Shown here piece after piece: positions 1 to 26,215 of a stretch of DNA of 64,000 nt; the stretch's first letter is position 1; the number at the start of each line of letters is the position of its first letter. The notes beneath the pieces are model-generated. The model saw only the letters and a list, made by a program, of their open reading frames with translations. It had not been told where the DNA came from and ran no database searches. Made by a program: the position numbers and the translations under genes. The stretch spans positions 76,359,843-76,423,842 of the forward strand of contig CM076260.1 of assembly GCA_038380795.1 (NCBI GenBank), written 5' to 3'. Source of the DNA: Pyrocephalus nanus. Its lineage: Eukaryota; Chordata; Aves; Passeriformes; Tyrannidae.

Positions 1-1100
1 GACAGTGGGGCATATGGAAGCTAATGGAAACTAAATAGCTTGCTCATTGTCACACAAGAAATCAAGCACACACAAGGCTCTCCATAGAAGAGCTAGGGGT
101 TTCACCCACAGTTCCATCAACTTAGCCAGAGGACCAACACTTGCTCATCCAGCATACTATGCCCAGAGAAAACACAGCTAGAGCTGAGAACAACTCTGCA
201 GCACATTTAGGCTACATCTGCGTTGTTGACATCAGCTGTATAGGATGGGGATGTGAAGAGTCAAGGCTCCTGACTGACCCCTTATGGCAGCAAAGTCTTG
301 AGTGTTGTTCAGATTGGTTTGGCTAAACTCTGCTTGCTGGTGGAGCTTGATTTTGTTTGTGGGAAGGTTGTTAATTCACCTGCATGAAGCACAGCTTTGC
401 CAGCAAAGTTCTGCCCACACTGACAGGACTGTAGCATTATTACATACTGATGTTCCTTCTCTGGTCAAGTCATCTCGGTGTATACACCAAGATAAGCACA
501 TTCGATTTTATCCTCTTATGCAGTTAATTGAATTGGTTTTGTAATGTAAATCAGTGGTGCCACTCCTGGTCTTGGTAATTTGGCACTTACCTAAATTCCT
601 TCCTCACCCGCAGTATAAATCTGTAAAGCCAACAGGAACAAATGTGCAGTAGTGGTCGAAACAGGAGCCAAGATCAAAATTCTCAGATTCCTGCCCTTGG
701 CTTCAACTCTCCAGGTTTCAATTTCTCACCTTGAACAGGCAAAACAGCTACTGCTTAGAAATCAAGTGTTAAAAACATGCCCTCTTTTCACTTTGTCAAG
801 GACCATGACTCATAAACAGCTCCATATTCATTAACAATTTAAAGAGACTTGTGTAAAAGTGTGGTTCATACCTGATAGCAACAGCAATTACAGTAATTGC
901 ATAATTCAAAGGGATTTAGAAGAAAAATCCTATTTTCAAGATTATTTAAAGGAGGAAAAGAAAGCACAGTGGGCAGAGTAAGTATTTGTTTTTAGTTAAT
1001 ATGTGAAAGAAATCTGAAAAACACAGAGAATGGAGACTGCACCAAGTATGTGAGCTTATGAAACACCTTCTGGCATGCCTTGATCTCTGTTGAGTTATTT

Positions 1101-1830
1101 CATAGAATCATAGAATGGCTTGGGTTGGAAGGGATCTTAAAAATCATCTAGTTCCAATCCCCCTGCAATGGCCAGGGACACCTTCCATTAGACCTGGTTA
1201 CTCAGAGCTCCATCCAAATTGGCCTTAAACACTTCCAGGATGGGGCATCCACAGCTTCTCCAGGCAACCTGTTTCAGTGCCTCATCACCCTTACAGTAAG
1301 GAATTTCTGCCTAATATACAGTCTAAACCTATCTTCTTTCTGTTTAAAGCCATTCCCCCTTGTTCTTTTAAAAAGTCCCTCTCCAGCTCTCTTGTTGGGC
1401 CCCCTTTAGGTACTGGGAGGCTGCAATAAGGTCTCCTCAGAACATTCTGTTCTACAGGCTGGACAGCCCCAACTCCCTCAGCCTGTTTTCTTAGGAGAGA
1501 TGCTCCACCCCTCTGATCCCCTTTGCAGTCCTCCTCTAGACCAGCTCCATCAGGTCCATGTCTTTATACAGGGGTCCCCAGAGCTGGATGCAGCACTGCA
1601 GGTGGGGTCTCACAAGAGCAGAGTCAAGGTAGAGAATCCTCTCCCTTGACCTGCTGGCCACACTGCTTTTGATGCAGCACAGGACACGGTTGGCTTTCTG
1701 GGCTGCAAGTGCACATTGCTGGGTCATGTTGAGCTTCTTGTCAACCAACATCCCCCAGTTCTTCTCCCCAGGGCTGCTCTCAATCCATGCTCTGCCCAGC
1801 CTGTATTTGTGGTTGGGATTGCCCCAAGAT
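1101..1830 (-). mobile_element. CR1 LINE, 3' fragment on the minus strand
   Basis: The + strand begins with two copies of CATAGAAT, the reverse complement of the CR1 3' tail, then ggcttgggttggaagggatc. On the minus strand, frame 1751-1536 encodes the C-terminal part of CR1 ORF2: [20 protein letters not shown], then [17 protein letters not shown]. The 5' part is missing, as is usual for CR1 (5' truncation), and the copy is well diverged. Confidence 0.9.
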
Positions 1831-4312
1831 TTGTTTTTCTTTATACTAAAGGAAGTTTCTGTAACACCTAATCATTGTTAATTCAGTTCTAGCTTTGTGA
1901 GTTATGAGAAACTTTAGGAATGTAGCATACGTAGTGGAGCATCTGTTTACCAGTGTTTAGAACCCTGTGTCCTTTACCTCTGGTGACGCCAGTGAACACT
2001 GTATCCTATCTATTTTGGGATTGCCTCTTCTCAGTTGTTTCAGTAATTTGCTGTGTGAAGTTAAACAAGTTATTTGTGGCCTGGGCTGCAAAGGTGCTGA
2101 AAGCTGATTGCATTTAGAGATGCTCTAATTTGACTTCTCTGCTTCTTCATACAATGGGGCTATCAGTGCCTGATTTTCACCGTGACTCAGTAGCTTAGTT
2201 AGGCTTAATGCCCTTGGAGAACAATGAATGAAAGGTCATAAAAGTCAGGTTTTATCATTGGCTGCAAGCAGATAGGCAGCTTTTATTTAAATACTGATTT
2301 AAATTATTTATGCATCATTCTTCTCCCAGTGAAATTATGGAGGAAAATGCTAATTTCTTTCTTCGTTCATAATTTTAAAGAAGGATTAATATATGAATGC
2401 TAAGAAATGTGCATTTGCACTACACACACAAATTGTGGGTATATTTTTTTGTCCTCATGACTGAATCAGGCCCTTACAGAAATCATCAGCATCTGTGTCT
2501 AAATTCCAAGTCAGTACACCTCCATATTTTGATTTAGTTAATCTTTAGGATGCCCAACTTTGCTATTTCAAAGGAAAACAATTGCTGCATGATCTTTAAC
2601 TCTACTTGTTACAGTTTCCTGTCTGTTCTGTATTTTCTGCTGCAGCAGCTCAGCCCACTATGTCCCTAAAGTTGAAGTTGCCACAAGCTTGTTGTTTGGT
2701 GCTGTTTGAATAAATGATTTATGTGTGTAGGCAAACAGGTGATTCCAGCCAGGATGCTGCTGTAAGATTCCCAGCCTGTATAGACTGAGATATTCCTTGG
2801 CAAAGAGGCATGACAGGGCTTGGATAGGGCTGTACATAAGGCTGAAAGAAGCCAGGCATTTCTAAAGTGAGATTTGCCACTTATGACATAGCAAATGCTC
2901 ACTTGAGTGAGCTGTACTATGAAAAGCCATGTTAATTTGTGATCTTGTGTGCTTATTTCAATATTTTCAATCATCAAGGTAAAACTTTTGGAATGCATTT
3001 TCTTGTATACCCATCATTTCTAGTATAAGCAACTTAATTTCCGCTAAGCAGACTACTGTCTGTAACACTAATTTGGAGAGTCTTTTTGGTTCTGGAGGCC
3101 TAGGCTCAAATTGTGCTTACGTGCATGGTTAACATGAGCCTTGTTCTGAAGCAGTGCTAAAGCATATTGCTCAGTGGGTTATTTTTGTGACACTCTCACA
3201 GTTCCTAAAGGGAGCTCATACTTAAGTGCTTCTCTGGATCAGGTCAAAAATTGAATAAATTTTAAATTTCTTACTTAGAAGATTGAATTACTTGTAAGTC
3301 CAATAGGAATAACTTAATGAAATTAATTCCAAAAGCTGTAGATTTCAAATGACCAAAGAAACAGAAATTAATCTTCTCTTAGAAGGTCTGAAACACATGT
3401 GCAGCAGTACTTCATGTACTGCAAAGCAAAACTTTTCACAAAATGTGAAATCTAGTTTCTTCTATGTTGAGAGAGATATAAAAATTAATAGGACAAGGAA
3501 TGTAAGCATGTGTTTTATTTCCAACTAATTAGTCTCCTATGAGTTATTTCTTTTTCTACTCGTTTTTGAACAGAAAAATGTTCTTTGACACGTATAATAA
3601 ATACACTTATTTGAAGTAAACAACAGAAGGCCCAGAGGGGTAGTGGAGCTACACTATTGCCACTTGGTAATCTAACTTACAATTTTTGATCCACCAGTGC
3701 CCTTTTTAAAAGTTGTTTTGATGTTATTCTTTTACCTATTTGTCCACAGCACATATCCCTGGAAGTAATAGGATAGCAGAGATCTTATGGGCAATGACTG
3801 AACCTCCCTGGCAGAGCTGGTGGAGGAATGAGGCACATTACCTTCCAGGACTTTGATCGGAGCTGGTGAAATCAGTCCCTCACTTTCATGGAATGACCTG
3901 CCCTTATCCTAATTGACAAAAGGAAATAAGTGATCCATTGAAGCAAAAATAAAATTTGCTCTCTCGGGAACATCATCTAATAATCTTGATATTCTATAAT
4001 GAAAAAAACCCCAACTTCCAGCCAAAAACTCTGAGCAGGAAAATAAATCTCAGCCTGCTTCATCCAAAACTCCATGCTCCTCCCTTAAAATTTCTTAGCA
4101 GATAGATGGCTTTTGTTGCATCCCTTGAAGGCTAATGAAAAAGCTTGATCCAAAGGAGGAAGACAGTTTTCGTATTAAGGAGCCTTTTTATAGTACAACT
4201 TGCTGGCAGCTTTCTCTGTACAATAAACGGTTTAGTTTCACAATTTTGGGTTGGTTTTGTTATTTTTTAAAATTGTTAGGTGGATTAGGTTACAGAACAC
4301 CTAGGCAAACTT

Positions 4313-5099
4313 GGCACCTACAAGTCTATCAGCCCTGATGGGATGCACCCACAAGTGCTGAAGGAGCTGGTGGACACCATAGAGAGGCCTCTCACAATTG
4401 TCCTTGGAAATCCATGGTAATCAGGAGAAGGATTTGGAGGTCTTGGTGGACAACAAGCTATCCATGAGCCAGGAGTGTGCCCTGGTGGCCAAAAAGGCCA
4501 ATGGTATTCTGGGGTGCATTAGGAAGAGCATTCCCAGCAGGTCAAGGGAGGTGATCCTGTCCCTCTAGTCAGCCCTGGTGAGGCCACATCTGGAGTGCTG
4601 TGTCCAGTTCTGGGCTCCTTAGTACAAGCGAGACGTGGAGCTCCTGGAGCAGGACCAGCAGACAGCTACAAAGATGATTAGGGGATTGGAGCATCTCTCT
4701 TATGAGGAAAGGCTGAGGGAGCTGGGCCAGTTCAGCTCTGAGAAGAAACAGCTGAGATGGGACCTCATCAATGTCTCTAAGTATCTCAAGGGAGGGTGTC
4801 AAGAGGATGGAGCGAGGCTCTCCTCAGTGGTGCCAAGCAACAGGACAAGAGGCAAAGGACAGAAACTGAGGCACAGGAAGTTCCATCTGAGTATGAGAAA
4901 GAATTTCTTTACTGTGAGGGTGACTGAGCACTGGCATATATTGTTCAGAGAGGTTGAGTCTCCTTTACTGCAGATATTCAAGAACCAGCAATTCTGTGCA
5001 ATGTGCTCTCAGATGACCCTGCTTGAGCAGGGAGGTTGGACCAGATGACCCACTGTAGTCCCTTCCAACCTGACCCCTCCTGTGTTTCTGTGATTCTGT
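4313..5099 (+). mobile_element. CR1 LINE fragment with an internal deletion
   Basis: It opens with ORF2 coding for SISPDGMHPQVLKELVDTI-type sequence from the reverse transcriptase, then near 4410-4425 jumps to the far C-terminal part (EKDLEVLVDNKLSMSQECAL). Bases 4635-5048 remain open in one frame: [20 protein letters not shown] and [20 protein letters not shown] are CR1 3' coding hallmarks. It ends with tgtttctgtgattctgtt, the CR1-type tail. It is inactive. Confidence 0.88.
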
Positions 5100-6427
5100 T
5101 ATGGTATTTTATTTCTACCTGTTTTACCGTTCTTCACTTTCAACAGTCAAATGATTGCAGCACATCTGAAGCCTTTTTTAACAGAATGTTTCACATACTT
5201 GTCAGCTTCATCCCAAATCAGTTTGGTCTGTGGAGGAAGCATGAGCACTGCCTCTGGCCTACTGAGCTTCTGGCTTCACAGAGGAAAACTTCCTCTGTTC
5301 TCATTTTGTCCTCTGTGATTCTCTATGTTATTGGCAGTGTGATCTGTACAGTCTTCTTGCAAATTGCCTAGGGAAGAATACTCAAAAAAAGGGAAAAAAT
5401 TCTATCTGCATTTACTGTCTTATTCGAGCCTCATATTGCCATGTGTCACATAATCACAATCTCTGCAATGCTTAGTACTGGGCAAAGTGTCCTCAAGGAG
5501 CAGCCAAGAGCTGAATTCAGTGAATGGTGATACATTGATAAAAGTGAGTTTCCAAAGTATCAAACACATGTATTGTATTATGGATAGGTATTAACTGCCA
5601 CCGAAATCAAAAATTCGGTTTGAGGCAGACTCAGCGCAGAATCTCAGTACAGAGCCTTAAAAATTTATTCCAGTCTCAGGCACAATAGTAAGTTCTTTCT
5701 ATCAGGATAATATAACCTATTAAGTAGGTGAAAAAGCAATGGTAACTGCCACATCCTTTGTGGGTGCACTGATTTATGCTGGTGGCATATATGGGTCTGA
5801 AGATCCCTGTTCTCTGAACTAGCCAGTTCTATGGTGTAGCTCTGTGAGGAGTTCCTGAAAAGGAAGATGAAAATTGCTCTCAGATCTGGGCAGCCCCTAT
5901 TAGTATTGCCAGGCCTTTGAGATAGATTATGCTTTGAATGCAGCCTGAGGTTTATTTCTCAGTTAAATATTTTCAGAGCATATAAGGATTGAAAGGATCA
6001 TTGGATTATTTAGAACAAAATATATATATTTCAGGGCAATTAATTTAAAACTGTACCAATCTTCAGAAACTTGATAAACACCCAGACTGGAGCATGATGG
6101 TCTTCAGGAGGTCGAATTGCTTGTGCCACAGGTATAGCTAAGACAAAGATGCTTAGACACCTTAATTGTCTTTTAATACCTGGATGTCACAGATGGATAC
6201 TTGATTTTTCTCACAACAGAGGAGATTGATCCTGTTCCTGTGCTGTGCTTCTTAAAATGCTGCATGTCTAGATCACACATTCCTATACTGCAACACTTGC
6301 TTGCCTTGAGGAGAAATATTGCAAAAAAGGAGGGGAAGAATTACTGAGGGCCTGTGGAAATGTGGACAGTGCAACTCCTCCTGCCTTTCAGAAAGTCACA
6401 CAGATTTTTGTCTTCACTCTTTTATAG

Positions 6428-20251
<13,824 letters not shown>

Positions 20252-20728
20252 TTCTGTAATTGGCCTCATTCGTGGTAGACACTAAAAATACCCACCTTAT
20301 TGCCCAGATTGCTTCTCAAAAGCTTTGACAAGCTGATTTAAAAACAAGTTTTACAAACACAGTAGGGTACCGTCAGTGTAAAGTGCTAGTAACTAACTGG
20401 TGTATACTGAAGTGTGCAGCACGCTAGATATCTGCCTTGTCGGTTTTAGGTTGTCTGTCCTATGCAATGCTAGAAAATATATTAAAATATATTTTAAAAA
20501 ATCGCAAGATAATAACTTTGAAAATATCCATTCAAAAAATAGAATGTAAAACCTAAGAACATTGAAACTCACAGAATATTTATCCATTTTCAAAATGTTT
20601 CAATGCCATATGCGCTTCTTTTACAATGTTTGTACAAGTACGTTAGAAGTCATGCTTTTTTCTTTTGTAGAGCAATATTATTTTCCTCTCATGATTTCTG
20701 ATTTTGTATGCTTCTACTGGTGGAATTT

Positions 20729-20734
20729 AATAAA
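20729..20734 (+). terminator. Proximal poly(A) signal of ACTN2
   Basis: AATAAA about 480 bases after the stop codon. A possible cleavage site follows near 20750. Confidence 0.45.
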
Positions 20735-21387
20735 ATATTAAAATGCAGTTTTCAGGGAAGAAATATAACAACCAAGTAAACTACTTAATTACAAAAATAA
20801 TCCAGAATGCTATGCTTTTGTCACGATGGATTGTAATATAGGGGGGAAAAGCTGATTAAATTGCAGGCTTAGAGTTCTGTAAGCAGTACATTTCTTTTAG
20901 GCCTTTAACTTTTACAGCTGAGGGAGTACAACTTTTATAATCAGAAATAACAAGGAAGCTAATTTCATGTGAGCTGTTTTTGTTTTGAAACCCTCATTCT
21001 TGTCTGTGTGGGACAGTATTTGTTTCTCAGTATAAGAATGCATTATTATATTTATTAGTAGGCAACATTCATCTCTATCCTGCATATTGCAAACTCCCAT
21101 CTGAGCAAATGTAGCGTGGTTGTCTTGCAGCTTTAACTGTTCAGTACAAAAAATTCAGTTTGTCTTCTACTGCGTCACAGGCAGTTCTGTCTGCATTCTG
21201 CTCCTGTGTGCTAGTTGTTTACTGTTCTTTTTCCATCTTGAAAAATGATAGAGAAGTAAAAGCAGTAACTTTTTTACCGGAATCCTACCGACACTGAGGA
21301 AATGCAATGTAATCAAAAAAACCCCATTTACAAATGGTGAAGCGAGCTGTGCAGCCCAGTGCTATTAAAGCAATGATGTGCCTATTA

Positions 21388-21393
21388 AATAAA
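21388..21393 (+). terminator. Distal poly(A) signal of ACTN2
   Basis: AATAAA about 1.14 kb after the stop codon, with cleavage expected near 21410. A T/G-containing downstream element follows at 21418-21460. Sarcomeric actinin transcripts commonly have long 3'UTRs, so this may be the main site. Confidence 0.5.
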
Positions 21394-24300
21394 GTCTGCT
21401 TTTCAAAAACTTATGAGACTCTGTCATTGTCAGTTATCTAGTGGTTCCCTCTTAAAAACTGGAAACATTTCTGAACATCAAAGGAGTTTTCAGATGCTAA
21501 AAGTTCAAAAGAGTATGTTGTTCATTTCACTATACTGTGTTTGCACGAACAACAATCACTGTGTGCTGCAGGGACAGGTATGGTTTCGTGAAGAAAGATG
21601 GATCTCAAAATGAGTTCCCATTTAGGTCACCTGAGCACAAATGTGCACAGTTTGTTAGACTCCAAGCTTAGATTGATTTCCATGAGACTTAGGAACCAAT
21701 GCTTTTGAAGATGTTGACCTTAACTTTCCTATATCTCTCTTTTTCCTCATGTGCAAAAAAGCAGATGTTAAGTATTCAATGGTGCTTTCACTGGCCTTTG
21801 TTTGGAAACCTAAGGATAGCAAGCATTAAAAATCTGTGTGTCATTTCAGTGCTAATGTAGGCACCTGCAGGTAACGTGCATGGTGTGGGAGCAATTTCAG
21901 AGCAATCCTGGAGGAGACAGGCAATGATCAAATACCTCTTCCTCCTCCACCTTGTGTTCAAAGGCCAGCAGAGGACTTACTGGGGCTAGGATCACATCTC
22001 CTACAGTGCGTGTGCAGCCTTGCACACAGTCATAAGTTGCTACTGCTGATACTGACATGATGCAGGGTGTCTCTTTCTCTGATGACAGTGCCTGTACAAA
22101 CTAAGTTAGGAAGCTCTGCCTTAAAGCAATGCCATTTCCAGCTAAATGACTGCTGAATAGACTGAATTCTAGTACAAAATAACTCTGTATATCTCTCATT
22201 GTCACAGCAGAATAAATCACTGAGCTTCCAATGTGGCACAAAAGCAAAATCTCAGTCCTACAGGCAAGATTATACTAAAAATTGACAGAGAGTTTATATC
22301 TGACACTTCCAACATGTGCTGTTCATGTTCTCTACCTGCTATTTTTTATATTGTGATATTATGCCTATTTTTTAAAGTTTGAAAGGGACTTCTAAACTCC
22401 TCCTTTAGCTAAATGTTCTGTTGATCAAAGCACGTAAGAGATAATGTTATCAGCAGCAAGAGAAAAAGACTTTTGCAAAGTAATTTTTTCAATCCTATAT
22501 CAAGTTTCTAGTTTCTAAAGTAGAGTGAAAAATACCAGTATCAGAGAGCTGCAGGGATTAATTATCCATCCATACATGTCTAAAAATTTTATACCATATT
22601 AATATGTCTTTCATGTAAAATGAAGAAGTGTCATAAAGTGATTTCTTCCATCAATGTAAGTAAACTGTGTTATTTTACCCTAAAGAGGGTAAACCTCAAG
22701 GTTCTTTAAAAGATTCTGTGGTCACTTTCTGGGGCTATGGGTTTTACAGAGAGATTTCCTTATCCTCTAAGGTTCCATTTTTAGGAGATGGCATTTATAT
22801 ATTTCTTCAGGATCACTCTTCACACTAGGAAACAATGCAATGGTGTTTTCCATTTACACAATTCTGGCAACAAACTAATTTTATTACAAAAAAGTCCAGT
22901 AACTGAGTTCAGGGTAGTGGATGTGCCAATCACAGGGGCCAGATCAAGTCTCAAAAGGTGAAGGTACGGCATTATTTTGATGATCATGTGAATGAGGTCA
23001 TAGAATAAATCACAATTCAAAAAGTCAGTAACATTTTAAGTTGCCTTAATGACTGTAATACAGATAATGTCTTCTGTGACTTTATATGGATACAACAGTT
23101 CTTTGACAAACTTCCTGCCAAGATAATCTTGATTTTAGAGTAATAATTTTCAGATAGTGATTTTAGAAAGGTGCTGATGCAGGTAGAAATCTGCTGTCAG
23201 CTCTGTGTTACCTTCATACTTCCTTTCTTTGTACATAGTTTCCAGTGCTGCTTTTCTTACTCACTGATCACAAAAGGTATGGAGCAGAACCGCTCCCAGC
23301 AGCTTGTATTTTCATCAGAGCATCCTGTTGTTCAGTTTCCCATATCCTGGAGGAGACCATGATCCCATATTCAGGTTATTCATGGATTTGGATGGTAAGC
23401 AGTTTCCTTTCTCAACTTAAATAGCTTGTGGTTGAGAGTAATTCTGGAAGGAAGTAATTGTTTGATTATCGCTAGTATATGAACAGGCCATTAGGAGCAC
23501 GTGTCCAGCACTGTAATAGCATCAGTATTTTTTGGTGGGCTTCTACAAACAGTTCCAGTAATATTTAAATGAGGAAATACTACCTGTTCATTACCTATGT
23601 CCCTCTTCCTCAAGTTTTATGGTTAACAACCTGTGCACTTATTTCCTTGTGCATCGGTCTATCTTCTGCTTGTGTTCAGAGGGCATTTTATTTGAGAAAC
23701 CACTTCAGCAGTGTTAAGTCTGCATTATAGATAGTTGTTTGTTAAGTATGTTCTGGTGAGATTTCTACTTGTTTCAGACCAAATATTTTTATCTAGGAAA
23801 ACTGACTCTTCTAAGCTGGATTTTATTTCATATTAGTCTCTTTTTAAAATATGTAATTCCTTTCTAATTTTAAGCCAAGGTGTGGGCTGCCACCACAAAG
23901 GACAAGTCTATCTCCACTTTTTCCATGATCCTATTTATTTATAAATAGAACACTTCCCATGTCTGGTTACCATGCTGGCTGGGAATACATATCTAGGGTG
24001 CTTAGAATGGTAGATTATCCCCTCTAGCAGCAGCCTATATTTACATTACCTTAAAGTGGTTGTGTAACTGTGGAATTAGGGGCCCAACTACCCACTTTCA
24101 CTGGCATGCTTTTTTTATTCACAACAAAAGAACATTTATGTGCACACAACAAAGCTTGAGCCAGTACATGGAGTGCCACTAATTTCCCTCTTGCTCTCAT
24201 TAATCAAGAGAGTTAAATTAAACAATAAGCCCAGTCTTTTCCATATATGAGCTTGACTAGGATTTCATATACTAATCTTAAAAAGAAATTCCTCTGCCAA

Positions 24301-24822
24301 TTTGCTAGGTTTTGGGAAATGTCATTAGCATTTGTAATACTGCTTTGCACAAATTTGATTATCAGCATATTGCTTTAATTACTTGGAAATCAAATATATT
24401 GGATGAATGTCCTAAGAGGATAAAAGTCCTGAGGCTAGTTTAGCACCCCTCTATCCCTCAATTACTTGCACCTGGCTGTTCTGTTTCAAAACCTGGCTGC
24501 TTTTTTTGGCCTTAACTCATGGAAACTTTCTTCCTTTCAGGACACCTGTTAATACTTCAACTGAAAAATGCCATTGAGGGCTGTCCTTGGGAGGAGTGGT
24601 TATCTTATGTGCTCTCCTGAGCTGGAGCCTTCCAGCTGCATGAGGGATACTTGTGTCAGAAGCCCAGGTGTTTGCAAAGAACAGCTCTCGAGGCTCAAAC
24701 ACCGAAGGTCCTGTTTCAGGTTTTAGCTGGTCTGCTGAAGCCCAGCCATGAATGATAAGACTAAAAGAAATGTTTACATAAGTTGCCAGCAAGTTTGGCC
24801 TTGATTTGAATGGAACTATCAA

Positions 24823-24905
24823 AATATAAATATAATATTATAAATTATATAAAAATATAATTATATAATTATTATTATACAATATAATAATATAAAATTA
24901 TTAAA
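24823..24905. repeat. AT-only low-complexity block
   Basis: About 80 bases of almost pure A/T made of overlapping tataat/aatata units. Confidence 0.85.
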
Positions 24906-26139
24906 AAGAAAAGAAAGGCACCTCAGCAAAGCATAGAAATGGCTGTATCAAACATCTTGTTCAGACTTGTATCCTGGCCCTGACCATTACCAACAGGAGG
25001 AATAATGGAAAAATGTAAAAGTGAGACAGCATGTGGCCGTGTGTGCCCAAAAAGTCTCAGAGCTGCCAGTAATCTGTGGATCATGAACTTGTGGAACACT
25101 GCACACTGACGCCAAAATGCAGTCTGTTTTTCTGGTAAAGTAATATCTCCTCTGAGAGCTCTTTTTGTATTCCTTTCAGTGGGACCTACTGCATCTATAA
25201 ATTCTCCAGAAGGCTATTGGATGTGCTTAAAAAAAAGATTTACTGGTCTTTCTTTTATCTTTTGCAAACTGTTCCTCAGAATCTTTTTGGTTTCCCTGAT
25301 TATCTGTTTACACTTAACCTGCCAGAATTAATAATCTCATTTTCTTCATGTGGACACAGTGCCAGCTTTCTGAAGGATGTCTGCAAAATGCAGGCAATCC
25401 AAGAGAGAAGAAGTTCTATGTCCCATGAAATAAACCCCAGTTCCAGTTTTAACAAACCCTTTAGCAAAGCTATTTAAATGAAAATCAGACAGCCAGTCAT
25501 GTTTGCTGGGTGCCCAGGTAAGCGTGATGAACATGTAGGGCAGACACAATGCTGTCAGACACTACATCCCTGAGGTCCTATCTACTGCCACTGTCATTAA
25601 ACCAAAGACACAGAATTTAATATTGTGTGGCGTGCTGGATAGCACTCTTGCTGTTATTTGTGCATTACCTAGGGACAACTCTCCATGGCAGCTCTAACTT
25701 TTAGTGTTGTTATTTGCTAATGGAAGGTGACAAGGCTTGATTTGCCATAGCAAGCTGGCAAGCACCCATACTGTCCAGCAAACACTTTTGCCACTCGGAA
25801 ATAATAACTATCTCATTATCTGAAGTGACTTGTGGAAGAAGGGGCTGAAATGTCAGTATTTTGACCTGTAAACAAAAATGTACAAGTATCATTACATTCT
25901 CTAGACACTGTATTATATTTAATTTTTCCCCATTTTTCATTTGAATATAATTGCATATGCACTTGTAAGAAGCTGAAATTATGCTTGTGACAAATAGACA
26001 AATGTAAACATATATAAAAAAAGACAGCACATTTTTTAACACTTTTCATTCTTTTTCCTAACAACATTTCTATCAATCAAATGAAACATTTCTATCAACC
26101 ATTTAAACTTAAGAAGACTGCCCCAACAGCACTCCAAAT

Positions 26140-26215
26140 TATATATTTTTATATATATAATAAATATATATAATAAATATATAATTATATATTTTTCATA
26201 TTATATATTAAGTGC
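26140..26215. repeat. TATATAATAAA-type tandem repeat
   Basis: Alternating tatata and ataataaatatata units, A/T only apart from one C. The block includes two near-perfect copies of an 11-13 base unit. Confidence 0.85.

Larger units (their letters stand above)
1..6427 (+). other. ACTN2 intron, 3' part
   Basis: No exon, RNA gene or intact element is visible here. It carries two CR1 fragments (1101-1830 and 4313-5099). The rest is ordinary AT-rich intron with short, unsupported open frames on both strands. Confidence 0.7.
20252..21410 (+). other. ACTN2: ACTN2 3' untranslated region (approximate end)
   Basis: AT-rich sequence follows the ACTN2 stop. Two AATAAA hexamers could end the transcript, at 20729-20734 and 21388-21393. 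The second is followed by a GT-rich stretch (ctctgtcattgtcag). I take the distal site as the outer limit; the true ends cannot be decided from sequence. Confidence 0.5.

Noticed and set aside
4635..5048. 137-codon open frame that could be taken for a gene
   Set aside because: It is the C-terminal remnant of CR1 ORF2.
1..6427. Search for the ACTN2 exon preceding 6428
   Set aside because: No segment encodes the expected ...HQDRVEQIAAIAQELN type sequence, so that exon lies outside the window.
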